A DNA stretch of 43,019 bases from Symsagittifera roscoffensis (lineage: Eukaryota > Xenacoelomorpha > Acoela > Convolutidae). This document shows positions 39,022 through 43,019 of this stretch, in pieces. Positions within the stretch are counted from its first letter, which is position 1; each line of letters opens with the position of its first letter. The stretch lies in the NCBI RefSeq assembly GCF_963678635.1, contig NW_026971438.1:1-43019 (forward strand), read 5' to 3'. The notes below the pieces were generated by a model that saw nothing but the letters and a program-made list of their open reading frames with translations, made no database searches and was not told where the DNA came from. A program made the position numbers and the translations under genes.

Positions 39022-39030
39022 ACTACGCCG
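39022..39030 (-). promoter_or_regulatory. PBS of element 2, tRNA-Ser-like
   Basis: Adjacent to the 5' LTR the minus strand reads CGGCGTAGTC. Apart from the first base, GGCGTAGTC matches the complement of an animal tRNA-Ser 3' end (recalled). It is consistent with a Mag-type element. Confidence 0.55.
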
Positions 39031-39245
39031 TGTGGAATTATGCGTGAGGACCTTTTCATAACTAAACTTGACGGTAAAACGTAAACGAAACAATTTTTAT
39101 TCTAAACCGTAACGACTGCCACTGGCCGTACACCAGTTGTATGATAAGTGTAACGTTGACCTTGATGACAGTCATACGACTGCGTTAGGTAATACATTAA
39201 CATGATATTATAAATTTGTTATAGAATCATGATATGACCGCTACA
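39031..39245 (-). repeat. 5' LTR of element 2
   Basis: 215 bp, aligned with 33047-33255 with many differences. In plus orientation it begins TGTGGAA and ends CGCTACA. Confidence 0.85.
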
Positions 39246-39285
39246 CTACTCTCGGAAAATCAGTTTGATTGAACTAAGAAAAAAA
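39246..39285. repeat. Dispersed repeat family 2, copy 2, right part
   Basis: CTCGGAAAATCAGTTTGATT at about 39251-39270 matches CTCAGAAAATCAATTTGGTT in copy 1 (about 25493-25512). That is the segment that follows the end of the left part. Homology fades after about 40 bp. Confidence 0.65.
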
Positions 39286-40149
39286 AATTGCTAAAATTTT
39301 TGTTAAATTTTCGAGTTCATGAAAATTTTGGGAACCAGGCAAAACCATATTTGGCAAAATTTGATGTATCGCAGGATTTTTTTTTGGAATGGGTGGCCAT
39401 TTTACCATTTTGCCAATTGCTGACTGCTCAAAATTATTATATATTGTCAGCAAGCTCTGGTAGTAACGATTTAGGGTTAATCAGCAAAAAAAATGGTTGT
39501 CCTAGAATGGGGACCCCTTACAACAAACTGGAAGCTTCAAAATTGCGGGGTTTGTAGGAATTTGATGCTTTGCCATCTAAACAAATAAGTGTTATTTTAC
39601 CCCATTTGCGTAATTTCCACGGGATGAAATAGTTTTTTTTCGAAAATATTAACTTAACCGGTACACCAAGTTATGATGTTATTGACCAATTTTACGAAAA
39701 TTAAGAGATATACAGTAATTAGCAACACGTTTAGTAGAAAGTTTGGTGTCTATTTATTTTTTGCATTTTTTGCAATCTTGAGACACAAATTTTGACTGCA
39801 AAACTTATTAGTGTTTCCAATAAGTAATTTTTGATATAGCTCATTTGCACTTTGTTTTAATTAATTATGTCGCTCCGATTCTGCAACTCTCTTTTAGTAT
39901 CACCAGTCTTTAAACATAACCAGCCTCTAGATATCAACTCTAGGCATCAGTATCATAATTTGTGAGTTTCACTGAGGTGCCAGATGCCAGTAGATGTTGA
40001 TGACCAGTAGACAAAGTATTTGCCTCCTTTGAACTGGTGGCAACGTCGCCATTTCTGCAGCTTTTCTGATGACCTTGTTTCACCCCTGCCCCCGCCGCAA
40101 GAGGATCACTGTGGCTGAGGGGGAGCGAATGGCCGTCCTAAAACGAGAG
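39286..40149. other. Non-coding stretch
   Basis: Open frames (such as 39288-39557) lack protein-like character. No shared repeat or RNA gene is visible. Confidence 0.5.
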
Positions 40150-40206
40150 GGGGAAATTTTGGACCTGGGGGAAATTTTGGAGGGGGAAATTTTGGACGTG
40201 GGGAGG
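40150..40206. repeat. G-rich tandem repeat, 3 units
   Basis: Three direct copies of a GGGGGAAATTTTGGA unit with variable linkers, followed by GTGGGG. There are four G runs of 4-5, so a long-loop G-quadruplex is conceivable on the plus strand. Confidence 0.85.
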
Positions 40207-40543
40207 TGTTTGTTTTCATAGCGTTAACCCAGGAAACGGATTAGGAATTGGAGCGGGGGGATTAAGTTCTAAGCAAAAACTGCTTCACATTAATAAACCA
40301 GAAAAAAACCTGCCCTCATTAGCCATGCCGCCCTTGTATACAATAGTTGATAATCCGATTACTATTAAATAATTGACAAGTAACAAAATATTAATAATTT
40401 TTAATGCAAATTTTCTAAAAAAAAACATTGATTGATCAAAAAAATGTCGTATAAATATTTCAGCTCACCAACAAGCCGATTGGTTAAAAAGTTTCCGAAA
40501 AACCTATAACAACTAAGCAAAGTCCTATTAACGATCGACTCAT

Positions 40544-41197
40544 CCTGCACCGAGCGCCCATGGATTCTAATCGATTATAATGGATTTCCGAGACAAAAAT
40601 TTTCCAGTATAACCTATTACAGCTGTAAAATTCATGCCATCTCAATTGATTACTTTTGAAAAACAATAATTTTATGTAACCCATATTTGTTAGCCGTGAA
40701 ATCGATTATTTTTGTCAAGATAAACCATTATAATCAATTATAATTGATTATAATCCAATTTCTACAGCTAAATTCGATTATTTTCGCAAAAGTTTTGCAA
40801 AAGTTTATTTTCAAATTATTTTTGCAAAAGTTTCGCTTGTTATAACAAAATTTTAAATACGTCATATGATCCTATCCCCATGTTTACCAACTCCACTGAC
40901 CCCCTCCCCCCAGTTTACAGTTTATCCCCCATAGATACGGCAGTTGTGGCAAAGTAAGGGGGTGATGGGGGTTCAAACATGACAACCCCTCACCCTCGTG
41001 CGAATGGCGGTTTTTGTTTAAAAAATAGTTAATTTAAGTGTTAAACTTTGAAAATTATTTTAAATTTCCCCAATAAATTCTCAAAAAGTCTTTTTTAATC
41101 ATTTTAATGGATTACTATAGATTATTTTATAATTATGTAGATAATGACCATAAAATGACAAAATAATCGATTATGATCCATGGGGGCTCGGTGCAGG
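40544..41197. mobile_element. MITE-like element with 34-bp terminal inverted repeats
   Basis: The left end CCTGCACCGAGCGCCCATGG (40544-40563) and the following bases to about 40577 are the reverse complement of 41164-41197, with about three mismatches in 34. Size is ~654 bp with no coding capacity. The interior has many TAATCGATTA/TAATCAATTA words and a 28-bp perfect palindrome at 40727-40754. I see no clear target duplication, so the class (DNA transposon MITE or foldback) is open. Confidence 0.82.
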
Positions 41198-42466
41198 TTT
41201 CTTCTCTGTCAAAAATTTTAAAAAGATTATTGAAAATCTGCAATAAGAATTTATTAAGAATTTATTAGAATTTATTAAGAATTAATATGGTGCAATTTTT
41301 TCTTCGACATTCTCAACCAAATTTTACCATAAAAATGGGTCATTTTGGGTTTATCTTATTATTCAAAAATAATGCTGAAACTATTTTTTGTCTAATCTTA
41401 ACCCAATTCGAGAAAAACGCGTTTGAATTTTCAAAATTTGTTCGTTTTGTCCGGTTAATTTAAATCAGCACTGTAGTTAGCGGCAATTCAAAATTTTTTA
41501 ACATGATGGGTTGTCGAAAGTGTAACGCTGAGTATTAGAGGAAACTGAAACCCAAATTAATTAAAATGTCTTCAAATGACGCCAAAAGCAATTCAGAAAA
41601 CCACGGTCAAAACAATAAAGAAATTTAAAATTCATATGACTCAGATTTCAGCGCATGTCGGTTTTATGGATCAAATAGAAGTATTGTTTTCATATTTGAA
41701 AACAGTAAAAAAATTTCAAAGATTTTGTGAACTTTTTCGATGTCAAGCACTTTTGATGTCTTAATTGCGAGATGATAATCGAAAGGAGAATGAAAAGCTA
41801 TTGACTGACTCTGTTCAATAATGGACACCAACGTTACATGCATTCCAGTAGCTTAAAGTCAAATTTTTGCAAGAAAGTAAGCAAATATCCTAATGCTAGA
41901 ATAAGAAACAACAAAAAATTCGGCTATTGTTTTGCACAACTACTAAAAAAATTAATTGGTTTTGAAAAAAAAACGTATTTTGCATATTTCAGCAAACAAT
42001 GCATCACAATTTGAACCAATTTGACCCAGCTCAAAAAAAATCAAATGATAATCAAAATTCCAAGAGAATTAATCAAGAGCAGCTCAAATAGAATGGCAAT
42101 TCAAAAAATCTAAGAACATGCATCCATTGGTATTAGTTGCAATATCAAGATTTTAATAAATCAAACAATAAATGCGTTGTTGATCAAAATAAAGGAACTT
42201 TTTTCATGCTCAAATTTTTATCCAACTTCCGATGTTTTTTTAACGAAAATTAGATATTTAAAAGTTGCGTAGTTAACGCCGCTATTTTCTAAACTATATC
42301 ACCTTTTTCCAATTTTGAAAGAGACTTTCCAAGATTTTTTCTAAGATTTGAAAGAAAATTTGAACAGCTTCGTGGAAAGACTTTATGTGGATACAATTGT
42401 TGTTTTGTTGTGTTCAAACAAGCTTTTGCCTGGTTTCAAGATTTTGCTTACTCCATATGTTGTCTT
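41198..42466. other. AT-rich non-coding stretch
   Basis: No supported gene. A TTTATTAAGAATTTATTAGAA-like short repetition occurs near 41250-41285. The open frame at 41576-41764 has no recognisable feature. Confidence 0.55.
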
Positions 42467-42977
42467 TTGTTCCGATACGAAAGTAACGGAATAATTGTGC
42501 TCGGGGTGGGTTTTTTTTTCTTCAGACAAATTTCGACTTTTTAACTAGCCATTTTTGACAAAATTTTTTTATATCATTTGAAAGTTATTATTGTCCTGAG
42601 CTTAAATTTGAAAAGATTTTTCACCTGTGATCATTTTTCGTAAAGTTATGGGGGTTTAAGGATTGGCATTTTGGCCAATTTGGGACAATTAACACGCGAT
42701 ATAAATCGCGCTATTAACGCGTAAGCGGACATATAATCGCTCTTAGAAATAGCTCCAAATTGGTTAAAGAAGCTTATTTGCCACAATTGATTTGTTACAA
42801 GGAGCAAAATCTGCTCTTTTGTAGTTTATATGGCGTGTGGGGTGATTATTTTCATGGGAAAAGTTTCAAATTTTATTACATTTAATTTGTTAATGATATT
42901 TAGGTTATAACTGCTCCAAAAACCTTAAAAGGCAGTCGGAACATTCAGGGCTTCGCCTTGATACGAGCAGTCTTGTT
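42467..42977. repeat. Dispersed repeat family 1, copy B
   Basis: Same orientation as 1765-2300 and aligned over the whole length, with scattered substitutions and a gap near the left end and in the A/T-rich right third. The hairpin at the right end is imperfect here (CAGGGCTTCGCCTTG). Confidence 0.85.
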
Positions 42978-43019
42978 AGATTTTCTGCCCGCTTTAAGTT
43001 TTTTGGGTCACCTTTAAGC

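Larger units (their letters stand above)
33047..39245 (-). mobile_element. Old decayed Ty3/Gypsy element (Mag/K02A2.6-like)
   Basis: Two diverged repeats of ~210 bp (33047-33255 and 39031-39245) bracket 5.8 kb. On the minus strand this carries, in order, gag with a CCHC knuckle, protease, RT, RNase H, integrase and a polyprotein tail, all broken by stops and shifts. The order places integrase after RNase H, as in Ty3/Gypsy. The RT and connection wording resembles the widespread invertebrate elements often annotated K02A2.6-like. The element splits a family 2 repeat. I could not find a matching target duplication. Confidence 0.88.

Noticed and set aside
33042-39250. Target-site duplication for element 2
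   Set aside because: TCAGA before 33047 and CTACT after 39245 do not match; the site is too decayed or the LTR ends are off by a few bases.

Overview
The window looks like AT-rich genomic DNA from an invertebrate animal. The evidence is small exons with TTTTCAG-type acceptors, many dispersed repeats and two Ty3/Gypsy-type LTR retroelements. A nematode would fit the short introns, but that is a guess. No rRNA, tRNA, CRISPR array or bacterial-style operon is visible. All function assignments come from motif reading and memory of the families; no database was searched.

Region 1 (1-6252): a probable split host gene on the minus strand (about 3352 to 256). It has six or seven small exons whose splice phases chain together. 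One intron holds copy A of a dispersed repeat (1765-2300). The rest is AT-rich DNA without recognisable genes. It ends in an 84-bp near-palindrome (6169-6252) that abuts the large element.

Region 2 (6253-25011): the main content, an 18,759-bp Ty3/Gypsy-type LTR element on the plus strand. It has 411-bp TG...CA LTRs that differ at only 6 positions, a GTGT target duplication and a primer-binding site 2 nt inside the 5' LTR. The order is leader with repeated stem-loops, small basic ORF0, gag, nucleocapsid-like RS-rich segment with protease, RT, RNase H, integrase (DD35E) and GPY/F tail. After pol come three more genes: a hydrophobic protein with a long Pro/Ser/Thr-rich tail, a class III (gB/chuvirus-like) envelope glycoprotein, and a large unknown ORF-X. 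Neighbouring genes overlap by 13-47 nt, as in viruses. This copy is defective: there are stops or frame changes in pol, in the membrane gene, in env and in ORF-X, and substitutions at key protease and integrase zinc-finger positions. The gene set is that of a complex, envelope-bearing retrovirus-like element, with genes I cannot match to a known family.

Region 3 (25012-33046): a perfect 20-bp inverted repeat, one copy of a second dispersed repeat (25258-25605), a recent 130-bp tandem duplication (28282-28541) and otherwise non-coding AT-rich DNA.

Region 4 (33047-39245): an old, decayed Ty3/Gypsy element (Mag/K02A2.6-like) on the minus strand with diverged ~210-bp LTRs, a tRNA-Ser-like primer site, and gag, protease, RT, RNase H, integrase and tail remnants. 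It is inserted in a second copy of the dispersed repeat, whose two halves flank it.

Region 5 (39246-43019): a G-rich tandem repeat, a ~650-bp element with 34-bp terminal inverted repeats and a 28-bp perfect palindrome inside, and copy B (42467-42977) of the dispersed repeat from Region 1.
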